DNA of 6,539 nucleotides, taken from assembly GCA_005776545.1 (NCBI GenBank), contig SXOY01000024.1, positions 1 to 6,539 of the forward strand. Reading direction: 5' to 3'. Of the stretch, positions 1 through 5,942 are shown piece after piece. A program made the translations under genes and the position numbers. Under the pieces are notes generated by a model that saw only the letters and a list, made by a program, of their open reading frames with translations, had not been told where the DNA came from and searched no databases. Numbering within the stretch: the stretch's first letter is position 1; the number at the start of each line of letters is the position of its first letter. This stretch comes from Planctomycetia bacterium (GTDB lineage: Bacteria > Planctomycetota > Phycisphaerae > Phycisphaerales > UBA1924).

Positions 1-61
1 AAACGGGAGGAGCTTTTTGTCCGGTATGAGGGGGTCAAAAGACGTAAGTGCTTGGTACATA

Positions 62-86
62 AGGGTGAAAATTATTTTCAAACCCT
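62..86. other. Bulged AT-rich inverted repeat (hairpin)
   Basis: The arms AGGG (62-65) and CCCT (83-86) pair, followed by TGAAAA (66-71) with TTTTCA (75-80), leaving a TTA loop and a two-base AA bulge at 81-82. This gives ten pairs in total. No T-run follows on either strand, so it is not a standard intrinsic terminator. It could be an operator or an RNA structure at the end of a gene outside the window. Confidence 0.4.
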
Positions 87-104
87 CGAAAAATCTCTGT
101 GTTA

Positions 105-123
105 GGGGCGCGCGGTGCGCCCT
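105..123. other. GC-rich hairpin with adjacent 9-bp direct repeat
   Basis: GGGCGC (106-111) pairs perfectly with GCGCCC (117-122), and a G-T wobble extends the stem by one pair. The sequence CGGTGCGCC that makes up its right side (113-121) occurs again at 133-141, 20 bases downstream. No T-tract follows closely on either strand. The function is unknown. Confidence 0.35.
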
Positions 124-313
124 CGAAACGTCCGGTGCGCCAGGGTAAACACTGGGTTTCGGGATGGAAAATATTACACATTTAGAACGTAATGTTGTTT
201 AATTAATGCGGGTTATCGGGCTTACGATGGACTTATATCGGACAGAATGGGGGCGCGTTGTGTCCGGTGTGTCGAGAAGTGCTGAGTGCTGATGGGGAGC
301 GAGAACTGAAGGC

Positions 314-480
314 GATTTGAGATTTGAGTGGAAGGCGAAGCAGATAGGACGTATAGGACTCATACGACCTATGGGGCTGATGATGGACGGGGGAAAGTCG
401 GTGGGACGGTGCGGGAAGGTGATTTGAGATTTGAGAATTTGAGATCTCAGAAAGGGAAGAAGGAGAAGAAGAAGGCGAAG
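314..480. repeat. Two copies of a GATTTGA-type repeat ending in AAGGCGAAG
   Basis: The 15-base string GATTTGAGATTTGAG occurs at 314-328 and again at 421-435, each copy being a doubled GATTTGA unit. The second copy is followed by a further imperfect unit (436-443). Each copy also leads to an AAGGCGAAG string, at 332-340 and 472-480, with extra purine-rich filler (GAAGAAGGAGAAGAAG) in the second case. The pattern suggests an old duplication with slippage in non-coding DNA. The string is also found in open frames on both strands, but no plausible protein results. Confidence 0.6.
344..379. repeat. Degenerate 9-bp tandem repeat, about four units
   Basis: Four consecutive 9-base units can be aligned: ATAGGACGT (344-352), ATAGGACTC (353-361), ATACGACCT (362-370) and ATGGGGCTG (371-379). 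The shared core is ATAGGAC; the last unit is most diverged. The array also contains an imperfect inverted repeat, 344-354 against 362-372 with 10 of 11 bases pairing around a 7-base loop. I recall similar 9-bp-period TAGGAC/GTCCTA arrays in intergenic DNA of Planctomycetes and Verrucomicrobia, but cannot verify that here. Confidence 0.5.
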
Positions 481-679
481 GCACATCGGGTCTCCCAAGC
501 GACTCTGCGATAGAAATGCCGATGGCACGCGAACGCCGCAGTTGACCCTGTGCAACAGGTTAAACGAAAGGCGCTTCCATTATGCATCACTCCCCAGTCC
601 GAAAACCACGAGAAAGTGGGAAACAAACGCGTCCTGTGATGTTTGCAGCGTTCGGCACGAGACTTGCCTGTTTTGCAAG

Positions 680-1096
680 ATGGTTCGTGCTCGACACTTC
701 ACTGTCCCTTCGCACACGTTGCTCATAACAGCTTTCTGCGGCATTGCGTCCCTGGGTTTGGCCGGTTGCAACACCACGTATACCCATCGCGTCAGTGGCG
801 TACTTGCTGGCAACGGCGGTGCCTCGAGCGACCTTGTTATGTTTTCAAATTCGCCGGTGGACGATCAGGACGACACTGCCATACGAATGGCCGCTTTATA
901 CGCCAGTTCGCGGCGGGATGCAACGCTGGGTGATCGCTATGGCGCGGCGTATGTTCCGGCAGGTTGGTGGGAAGAGCGGGAGACGCCGCGGATTGAGCGA
1001 CCTTATTGGATTCACACAAGTCGCAACGCCGAATCGTGGAGCGTGCCGCAGCGAATCGAACACAGGCGCGAATACGAGTCGTATTGGGCAAGGTAA
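680..1096 (+). CDS. Small putative lipoprotein, function unknown
   Basis: The 138-residue product begins with a short basic stretch (MVRARH) and a hydrophobic segment (about residues 13-29), ending in a lipobox LAGC at residues 27-30. This is a classic signal for lipid attachment at Cys30 and export across the inner membrane. The mature part is about 109 residues. Its N-terminal half is rich in small and acidic residues (Gly/Ala/Ser, then DDQDD at 61-65). Its C-terminal half is rich in Trp, Tyr, Arg and Glu, with tryptophans at 96, 97, 110, 120 and 136. I recognise no domain. The frame is open upstream to a TTG at 542, but starting at the ATG at 680 places the signal peptide at the N terminus, so I prefer it. 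No SD precedes it; a weak 5-bp-stem hairpin (663-667 with 675-679) ends just before the start codon. The gene appears to stand alone, 131 bp before the next start. Confidence 0.7.
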   Translation: MVRARHFTVPSHTLLITAFCGIASLGLAGCNTTYTHRVSGVLAGNGGASSDLVMFSNSPVDDQDDTAIRMAALYASSRRDATLGDRYGAAYVPAGWWEERETPRIERPYWIHTSRNAESWSVPQRIEHRREYESYWAR

Positions 1097-1192
1097 GCGC
1101 GTCAATGTTCGCTGTGTCAGGACTCCGGGCGTCGAAAGTTGCTGGTGCGTACTGTCGCACAAGGATTGGTGCTGCGCAAAAAAAGGTAGACC

Positions 1193-1211
1193 CACCGGCT
1201 GTGAGCCGGTG
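1193..1211. repeat. Perfect 8-bp-stem hairpin CACCGGCT-GTG-AGCCGGTG
   Basis: The arms CACCGGCT (1193-1200) and AGCCGGTG (1204-1211) are exact reverse complements around a GTG loop. The hairpin lies in the gap between the lipoprotein and the cysteine-cluster gene, 16 bases before the latter's start codon. On the plus strand no T-run follows. On the minus strand the hairpin would be followed, after about six bases, by a run of seven T (the A-run at 1178-1184), but no minus-strand gene ends there. It could be a terminator-like element, a leader structure, or a copy of a dispersed intergenic repeat; I have an unverified recollection of similar ACCGGCT/AGCCGGT palindromes in planctomycete genomes. 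Confidence 0.55.
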
Positions 1212-1216
1212 CCACT

Positions 1217-1221
1217 TGAAG
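1217..1221 (+). promoter_or_regulatory. SD-like GAAGG deciding the YkgJ-like start
   Basis: GAAGG lies six bases before the ATG at 1228. It supports this start over the upstream TTG at 1006. SD sequences are absent from most other starts in the window. Confidence 0.5.
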
Positions 1222-1227
1222 GCACGT

Positions 1228-1707
1228 ATGAGCCGCGAATATGTGAGTATGTGGAAAGATGCGGCGGAGCAGCCCGCGGTGGCGCTCGAGCTTGAGACCA
1301 TTTTTGAGCGAACGGCGGCGGCCATCGCGGCACGCGGCCCGGCCTGCTGGGCGAGCGGACGGTGCTGCAATTTCGAGTCAACCGGACACAGGCTCTATGT
1401 CACCGGACTTGAAACTGCGTACGCAATCAACAAAGGCGCAGTGGTCACGCACGAATCGGTTTCAGCAGCGCGAGCATCGGGCGGATGCCCGTTTCAAAAC
1501 AAGAACCTCTGCGGAATCCACACGATCAAGCCGCTGGGGTGCCGCGTCTATTTCTGCGACAAGTCAAGCGAACAGTGGCAGCGCGAGTTGTACGAGCAGA
1601 TGCTCAGCGAAATCCGCGCAATGCACGACCGCTGGGCGATTGAATATCGTTACGGTGAATGGCGCGACATGCTGGAGTTGTTCGCCGCGACAGGCCGAGA
1701 GACGTAA
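1228..1707 (+). CDS. YkgJ-like cysteine-cluster protein (CxxxCxxC family)
   Basis: The 159-residue protein has the cysteine layout of the YkgJ/CxxCxxCC family (Pfam PF03692 type), proteins thought to bind zinc or an iron-sulfur cluster and of unknown biochemical role. The cysteines are Cys40, Cys46-Cys47 (in CWASGRCCNF), Cys87, Cys95, Cys105 and Cys110 (in the segment CPFQNKNLCGIHTIKPLGC followed by RVYFC). The spacing C-x5-CC ... C-x7-C-x9-C-x4-C and the IKPLGCR core are typical. It has no signal peptide or membrane segment, so it is probably cytoplasmic. The C-terminal 45 residues are charged and probably helical. The frame is open back to a TTG at 1006, but that extension would overlap the lipoprotein gene and cross the hairpin. 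The ATG at 1228 has an SD-like GAAGG at 1217-1221, six bases upstream, and gives a normal family length. The last 58 bases overlap the convergent glycosyltransferase gene. Confidence 0.85.
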   Translation: MSREYVSMWKDAAEQPAVALELETIFERTAAAIAARGPACWASGRCCNFESTGHRLYVTGLETAYAINKGAVVTHESVSAARASGGCPFQNKNLCGIHTIKPLGCRVYFCDKSSEQWQRELYEQMLSEIRAMHDRWAIEYRYGEWRDMLELFAATGRET

Positions 1708-2612
1708 GCGGGTGGGCGAACAGGCGTGCCAGTATTCCGAAGTGTTCGCTTAAGACTGACCAGGTAATCAAAGGGTCGACCACTGACAGGCAAGTTGAGT
1801 TTGGGCGCTGGCGAAAATAGTCCAGCAAGAAGCGCACGCAAGACGGCAAGGTGCCCCATGATCCGCGTATCGGCAAGGCGATGTGCATGAAAATAGCCCA
1901 GGCACGCGCCGATAAATCCCGGAACACCAACGCCGTGGCGGCGCGCCATCCAGATCCAATTGCGAGTTGAAAGGTACAGCCAGCGAACGCTTTTGCGCTT
2001 GGCAATCACTGAATCGTGCCACACCCACCAATCCGGGCAAAACGCGATGTCTTCGCCCGAAGCGCGGATCTTAAGCGCAAGATCGGTGTCGTTGCGATAC
2101 AGAAAAAATGATTCTTCGTAGCCGCCCACGTGCTGCCAGAGCCGCGTGCGCAGCAGGTTGCCACAGCCAAAGTCGGGCCAATTCCGCTGAATGCCACGCA
2201 AGCCATGATTATCAAAGGGCCATTCGGGCGCAAGTGTTTCGGGGTGGCGACGATGAAGCATGATCCCGCCCAGGGATTCATCAGCCCGCAGAAATTCGAG
2301 TGCGATTTCGAGGCTGCGTTCATCTGGCCATGAATCGTCGTCGAGGATGAGCAAAAATTCAGATCTGGCAAGTTCCGCGCCGCGATTAAAACCCGCAACC
2401 CCGATATTGGTTTGCAGGTTCACCAATTCAACATCAGGAAATTCCTTTACGACCATCGACGCCGAGGAATCAGTAGACGCATTGTCAACGACGATGATCT
2501 GGATAAAGCCGAGACTGAGATTTGTGAGTTGTTGAAGGGTGTGGCGGAGCGCATCGCGGCGGTTGAAGCTGAGAACCACAATCGAAAGATCTGGCGGAAA
2601 AGCCAGGATCAT
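1650..2612 (-). CDS. Family 2 glycosyltransferase (rhamnosyltransferase-like)
   Basis: This 320-residue GT-A fold enzyme should transfer a sugar from a nucleotide-sugar donor to a growing glycan at the inner face of the cytoplasmic membrane. Visible landmarks are the N-terminal strand LSIVVLSFNRR (residues 9-19), the donor-binding IIVVDNASTDSS (39-50), N-IGVAGFNRG (69-78), the metal-binding DxD-type motif as DDDS (91-94), and the acceptor-side motif RNDTDLALKIR (173-183). In that motif the usual ED-x-D catalytic pair is replaced by ND-x-D. The segment PDWWVWHD (193-200) follows, with the conserved histidine at 199. The C-terminal 110 residues contain a basic, mildly hydrophobic region (about 205-267) that may sit on the membrane. 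The family and length match COG1216-type glycosyltransferases, including WbbL-like rhamnosyltransferases; donor and acceptor cannot be told from sequence. Its ATG overlaps the stop of the upstream glycosyltransferase (ATGA), implying coupled translation. Its 3' end overlaps the cysteine-cluster gene on the other strand. Confidence 0.9.
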   Translation of the reverse strand: MILAFPPDLSIVVLSFNRRDALRHTLQQLTNLSLGFIQIIVVDNASTDSSASMVVKEFPDVELVNLQTNIGVAGFNRGAELARSEFLLILDDDSWPDERSLEIALEFLRADESLGGIMLHRRHPETLAPEWPFDNHGLRGIQRNWPDFGCGNLLRTRLWQHVGGYEESFFLYRNDTDLALKIRASGEDIAFCPDWWVWHDSVIAKRKSVRWLYLSTRNWIWMARRHGVGVPGFIGACLGYFHAHRLADTRIMGHLAVLRALLAGLFSPAPKLNLPVSGRPFDYLVSLKRTLRNTGTPVRPPAYVSRPVAANNSSMSRHSP

Positions 2613-4093
2613 GCGCGATCATCCTGAAGTGGTGGCGGAGAGAGCTGCGGAATGACATTAAGTTGAGGCCCGCGAATTGCGAGTTTGAGAGAGAGAAACA
2701 CGCCGCGAGCAAGCACATTCAGACTCCGGAAAAAATTAGGCCACTTGCGAACTCGCTTGATGAGGTAGCCATCGGTGGCAACTTCGATCTGGATATCGCC
2801 GCGAAACCAGCCGGTGGGCCAGCCGGTTGGGACAATCGCGACATCGACTGGTGTTGAAAATAACAGTCGCTTGGCGGCGCCAACAAGTTCTCTCTTTAGA
2901 AACTGCCCCAAAACGCGGCAATGCCAGGGACCGATCGGTTCATGTGGCAGTTCGAGCAACTCAACCTGTGATCGCAAGTCGTGCATGCCGGCAAGTGGGC
3001 GAAGCAGATAGGGGTGAAGGTATAGCGAAGGCTTGCGACCCAACGTGCCCTGTATTTCCGCAAGCGTTTCACCGAGCTTCGAAAATGGAACCAGCGTCAG
3101 TTTCGGGAATATGCCAGCAGGGGCCGGCCCGCTGGTTCGACCTGCGGCAGCATCGGCCAGGCCGCGAAGGTGAAGTTCAGCCAGTTCATCGGCCGACATC
3201 ACAGTCTGAGCGCAGGCGCGAAAAACTTCGAGCAACGCGCGGCGCAAGACCGCGAGTCGCGACAGACCCAGGCGGGCCATAGGGCCAAAGGAATTGCGCG
3301 CGATGAAATATCGAGCGTTGGTCTGGAACTTTCGCCAGGGGTGATACACAACACTGGCAGGATCGCCGGCAAGCTGCATACCAGTGACCGCCTTGATGTT
3401 TAACGACATGTCAACATCGTCGCCGTTCAGGAACAGCTCGGGCATGATTCCGGCTTTTTCCAGAACTGTTCGACGCGCGAGGATGGAACATGCCGCGAGG
3501 TAATCGCAATAGACCAGCGTGTTGACATCAAGAAATGGTCCGTGTGCGGCAGGGCCATAACACCCGTTCTTTCGATTGACCAGGCCGCCGACTTCGAACG
3601 TGATACCCGTGAGCGGATCGCGAAGCGCGGACCCTACTGCGGCAAGACCGGGCTGCATTTTGAGCGTGTGCAAAAGCTGTGTCAAGCACGATGGCGTGAG
3701 TCGACAATCACTGTCGATCAACCAGATGTAATCAAACCGGACCTGAAGTTCGAGCGGCAGAGTCTCTATGGCATGACGCATTCCAGCGTTAAAACCGCCT
3801 GCGCCGCCGCCGTTTACCGCTACTCGATGAAAGATGACTGAGCAGCGAATATCTTCTGGGATGGGGATGGTTGAGAGCGGCTCAGTAGAAGCGTTATCAA
3901 CCACAATAAAGGTGAGATCAATCCCGGTGGTATCGAGGCGTGTGAGATCGGAGAGAATGTTGACAATATCGGAACGGCGATTGAAACACGGCGAGACCGC
4001 GGCGATGCGAACACGCGGCGGCGCGGGCTGAGACACGGGCACGCGAATAGGCGCGGGCGCGACGAACGAACGGTTGACGGTTGCAGTCGACAT
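2609..4093 (-). CDS. Family 2 glycosyltransferase with long C-terminal extension (GlfT-like motifs)
   Basis: The 494-residue product opens with a Pro/Val/Ala-rich leader (residues 1-28) and then a GT-A domain: RIAAVSPCFNRR (29-40), TFIVVDNASTEP (61-72), NGGGAGGFNAGM (94-105), the metal-binding DSD (127-129, in IWLIDSDCRL), CDYLAACSILARR (196-208), and the catalytic-type segment FLNGDDVDMSL (221-231) followed by VVYHPW (248-253). The NxGGAGGF motif with FxxxDDxD recalls GlfT-type galactofuranosyltransferases and rhamnosyltransferases in COG1216, but the substrate is unknown. Residues from about 300 to 494 form an extra region with no motif I recognise, including a PTGWPTGW duplication (422-429). 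The frame is open upstream to a GTG at 4285, but that extension would overlap the conserved start of cysC and is Cys-rich and unlike this family, so I chose the ATG at 4093, which has only a weak GAAG nearby. The gene is translationally coupled to the downstream glycosyltransferase and divergent from cysC. Confidence 0.88.
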   Translation of the reverse strand: MSTATVNRSFVAPAPIRVPVSQPAPPRVRIAAVSPCFNRRSDIVNILSDLTRLDTTGIDLTFIVVDNASTEPLSTIPIPEDIRCSVIFHRVAVNGGGAGGFNAGMRHAIETLPLELQVRFDYIWLIDSDCRLTPSCLTQLLHTLKMQPGLAAVGSALRDPLTGITFEVGGLVNRKNGCYGPAAHGPFLDVNTLVYCDYLAACSILARRTVLEKAGIMPELFLNGDDVDMSLNIKAVTGMQLAGDPASVVYHPWRKFQTNARYFIARNSFGPMARLGLSRLAVLRRALLEVFRACAQTVMSADELAELHLRGLADAAAGRTSGPAPAGIFPKLTLVPFSKLGETLAEIQGTLGRKPSLYLHPYLLRPLAGMHDLRSQVELLELPHEPIGPWHCRVLGQFLKRELVGAAKRLLFSTPVDVAIVPTGWPTGWFRGDIQIEVATDGYLIKRVRKWPNFFRSLNVLARGVFLSLKLAIRGPQLNVIPQLSPPPLQDDRA

Positions 4094-4188
4094 GAACTTC
4101 AAGAGTAGGAACCAATCAAACAGCAAAGTGCTTTCCTGGGTGTGCAAACGGGGCAAAAGGCAGACTGCATTGCGCAGCCTAAACTGGC
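4094..4188. promoter_or_regulatory. Divergent intergenic region between the glycosyltransferases and cysC
   Basis: These 95 bases separate the divergent starts at 4093 (minus) and 4189 (plus), so promoters for both bicistrons probably lie here or just inside the genes. I cannot point to a convincing -35/-10 pair on either strand; a TAAACT at 4180-4185 is too close to the cysC start to be persuasive. No strong inverted repeat is seen. The call rests on gene orientation, not on a motif. Confidence 0.4.
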
Positions 4189-4824
4189 ATGTCACACATG
4201 ACGCCACACCCCGATATTTTTCAGCATACCGGCGGCATATCCCGCACAAATCGCTGGTCGATGCTCGCGTGCACTGGTTGCACACTCTGGTTTACTGGAT
4301 TGTCTGGAAGCGGCAAATCAACGATTGCGCATGGACTTGAGGCGGCACTACTACAGCGAAAAATCCATGCATACTGCCTTGATGGCGACAACCTGCGACT
4401 GGGGCTCAACAAGGGGCTGACGTTTTCAGAAATAGACCGTGCTGAAAACGTGCGTCGTGTGGGAGAGGTCGCGAGACTGGTTGCTGAATCTGGTTGCATT
4501 GCGATAGCGTGCTTGATCAGTCCGTATGCCAAAGACCGCGCACTGTGCCGCCAGAGGCATGTAGATTCGGAATTGAAATTCGTTGAGATTTTTGTGGATA
4601 CACCCCTTGAGGTTTGCGAGCAGCGCGATCCCAAAGGGCTGTACAAGAAGGCTCGTGCTGGCGGAATTACGGGGATGACCGGGATTGATGCCCCGTATGA
4701 TCGGCCGCAGAATCCGGAACTTGTTCTCACTCCTGCAACACACACCATCGATCATTGCGTAGGGCAGTGTCTCTCCCTGCTCAGTGATCTGAAACTCATT
4801 CCTTTGGCACACACGACTCGATGA
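4189..4824 (+). CDS. cysC: Adenylylsulfate kinase
   Basis: This enzyme phosphorylates adenosine 5'-phosphosulfate (APS) with ATP to give PAPS, the donor for sulfate reduction and for sulfotransferases; it acts in the cytoplasm. The 211-residue sequence shows the P-loop GLSGSGKST (37-45), CLDGDNLRLGLNKGLTFS (63-80), the ENVRRVGEVARL helix (86-97), LISPY (109-113) with Ser111 at the position of the phosphorylated serine in E. coli CysC, the FVDTPLEVCEQRDPKGLYK stretch (135-153), KARAG (154-158) and TGIDAPYDRP (164-173). The N-terminal stretch before the P-loop (HPDIFQHTGGISRTNRW) aligns with the usual N-HE-G-V-TR-R leader, which fixes the start at one of two nearby ATGs, 4189 or 4198. Neither has an SD. 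The length is normal for a stand-alone kinase; no sulfurylase domain is fused. The stop overlaps the next start (ATGA). Confidence 0.95.
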   Translation: MSHMTPHPDIFQHTGGISRTNRWSMLACTGCTLWFTGLSGSGKSTIAHGLEAALLQRKIHAYCLDGDNLRLGLNKGLTFSEIDRAENVRRVGEVARLVAESGCIAIACLISPYAKDRALCRQRHVDSELKFVEIFVDTPLEVCEQRDPKGLYKKARAGGITGMTGIDAPYDRPQNPELVLTPATHTIDHCVGQCLSLLSDLKLIPLAHTTR

Positions 4825-5840
4825 AGCACACAACCAACACGTACCTTGAAGTTGCCCGCACCGCCGTAAGCCAAGCCTGCATTGTGACACGCTATGTTCA
4901 ATCGCGGCTGGATCAGATTCGCGCGATTACCAAAGAAGACAAGAGTCCAGTGACAATTGCGGATTTGTGCGCGCAGGCGATTATCGCAAAGGCACTGTTT
5001 GAGAAACTGCCGCCGATGCCGCTGATTGCCGAGGAAGATGCGGACTACCTGCGCGACCCGAAACATCGAGCTCACCTTGAAGCAGCACTGGAGGCGACGC
5101 GGCTTGTCTGGCCAGATGTCACACCGGAGCGGTTTTTGCATTTCATAGATCTTGGTAGATCAGCGGGAGATGCCCGACCCGCAGCCTTTTGGACACTTGA
5201 CCCGGTGGATGGAACCAAGGGGTTTGTGCGTGGACGGCAGTATGCGGTGGCGCTGGCGGGGGTAACGCTGGGCAAGCCGGTGATGGCGGTGCTTGGGTGT
5301 CCGAATCTTCCATTGGCCGAGCAGGCGGACTATGACGCTGCGAATTTGAACACCAAGGGATCGATGTACTTTGCGGCAGCTGGCGAAGGAGCGTTTGCGG
5401 CGGCGTCGACCGATCCGACTGCGCCGGGCGAACTGATGACGTTGCAGCCGTTTTCAACTGAGCCGACTGCCGAAGTGAGACTGGTTCGCTCTGCGGAAGC
5501 GGCACATGGTGCGGGCGGTTCGATCGATCGCATGATGGTGCGGGTTGATAAGCCGTATAAGAACTTGAAGCTGGACAGTCAGTGCAAGTATGCGATTCTG
5601 GCACGCGGGCATGCGGAGGGGTATTTGCGAATTCCGCCGCACGATTCGCCGCGGAAGGAATGTATCTGGGATCATGCGGCGGGCGCGTTGATTGCGGAGG
5701 AGGCGGGGATGAAGGTGACGGATTGCAAGGGAGTCGATCTGGATTTCTCGGTGGGGAGCAGGCTTGATAAGAATCGCGGCGTTGTGGCAGCACACCCGGA
5801 CCTGCATGCATCGTTTATTGAGGCGATTGCGAAGCTTTAG
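4821..5840 (+). CDS. HAL2-type 3'(2'),5'-bisphosphate nucleotidase
   Basis: The 339-residue protein belongs to the lithium-sensitive inositol-monophosphatase superfamily. It should hydrolyse PAP (and perhaps PAPS) to AMP (or APS), clearing the inhibitory by-product of PAPS use. Key motifs are DKSPVTIAD (40-48), LIAEED (68-73) with metal-ligand Glu71, FWTLDPVDGTKGF (123-135) with Asp127 and Asp130, RGRQYAVAL (137-145), VLGCPNLP (157-164) and WDHAAGALIAEEAG (283-296) with Asp284. The FWTLDPVDGTKGF-RG-QYAVAL signature, the GRSAGDARP lead-in and the length match yeast Hal2 and plant SAL1 better than the shorter bacterial CysQ, so I leave the symbol blank. Its ATG at 4821 overlaps the cysC stop, so kinase and nucleotidase are probably made together and work at the two ends of the PAPS cycle. 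No SD is visible; translation may depend on coupling. Confidence 0.93.
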   Translation: MKHTTNTYLEVARTAVSQACIVTRYVQSRLDQIRAITKEDKSPVTIADLCAQAIIAKALFEKLPPMPLIAEEDADYLRDPKHRAHLEAALEATRLVWPDVTPERFLHFIDLGRSAGDARPAAFWTLDPVDGTKGFVRGRQYAVALAGVTLGKPVMAVLGCPNLPLAEQADYDAANLNTKGSMYFAAAGEGAFAAASTDPTAPGELMTLQPFSTEPTAEVRLVRSAEAAHGAGGSIDRMMVRVDKPYKNLKLDSQCKYAILARGHAEGYLRIPPHDSPRKECIWDHAAGALIAEEAGMKVTDCKGVDLDFSVGSRLDKNRGVVAAHPDLHASFIEAIAKL

Positions 5841-5924
5841 GCCGAAGCACGTCAAATGTGTCGCACTGGAACGAAGGGCTGATAATCCAGCCTGATACGG
5901 TATATTCGGTGGAACCGGCGCCTA

Positions 5925-5942
5925 TACTACGGCGTAGTACTA
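5925..5942. promoter_or_regulatory. Palindromic candidate operator before the toxin-antitoxin pair
   Basis: TACTAC (5925-5930) and GTAGTA (5934-5939) are perfect 6-bp arms around GGC. An overlapping 8-bp palindrome TAGTACTA spans 5935-5942, reaching the first base of the toxin start codon. A -10-like TATACT lies at 5923-5928, inside the palindrome region, but no good -35 box is seen. HigA/Xre antitoxins usually repress their own promoter through such palindromes, so this is a reasonable operator candidate. If that -10 is real, the transcript would be nearly leaderless. Confidence 0.45.

Larger units (their letters stand above)
1..679. other. Gene-free stretch with hairpins and simple repeats
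   Basis: No convincing gene is visible in the first 679 bases. Open frames exist on both strands, but their products are low-complexity (runs of Ser/Pro on the minus strand, Lys/Glu/Gly on the plus strand) and match no family I know. They follow from the purine-rich repeats in the DNA. The left third is AT-rich with two hairpins; bases 300-480 are strongly purine-biased on the plus strand and repetitive; bases 541-679 look like ordinary sequence and may hold the promoter of the lipoprotein gene, although I see no clear -35/-10 pair. The stretch may also hold the 3' untranslated region of a gene left of the window. Confidence 0.6.

Noticed and set aside
328..513. Plus-strand 61-residue frame rich in Lys, Glu and Gly
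   Set aside because: It spans the 9-bp array and the GATTTGA repeat, its sequence is low-complexity and it has no SD or homology.
199..555. Open frames on the minus strand encoding a 118-residue and an 83-residue Ser/Pro-rich product
   Set aside because: The composition follows directly from the purine-rich repeats on the plus strand, no family motif is present, and the frames lie across repeat arrays.
542..679. N-terminal extension of the lipoprotein from a TTG at 542
   Set aside because: It would bury the signal peptide and lipobox 46 residues inside the protein.
1006..1227. N-terminal extension of the cysteine-cluster protein from a TTG at 1006
   Set aside because: It overlaps the lipoprotein gene, crosses the hairpin, and exceeds the usual family length; the ATG at 1228 has an SD-like sequence.
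4094..4285. Cys-rich N-terminal extension of the larger glycosyltransferase from a GTG at 4285
   Set aside because: It overlaps the conserved start of cysC on the other strand and does not resemble glycosyltransferase sequence.
5143..5811. Minus-strand 222-residue Pro/Ser-rich frame inside the nucleotidase gene
   Set aside because: It is a shadow of the well-supported nucleotidase on the plus strand, with a low-complexity product.
5876..5893. Possible terminator hairpin after the nucleotidase gene
   Set aside because: The stem is only five pairs plus a wobble (GGCTG/CAGCC), and no T-run follows.
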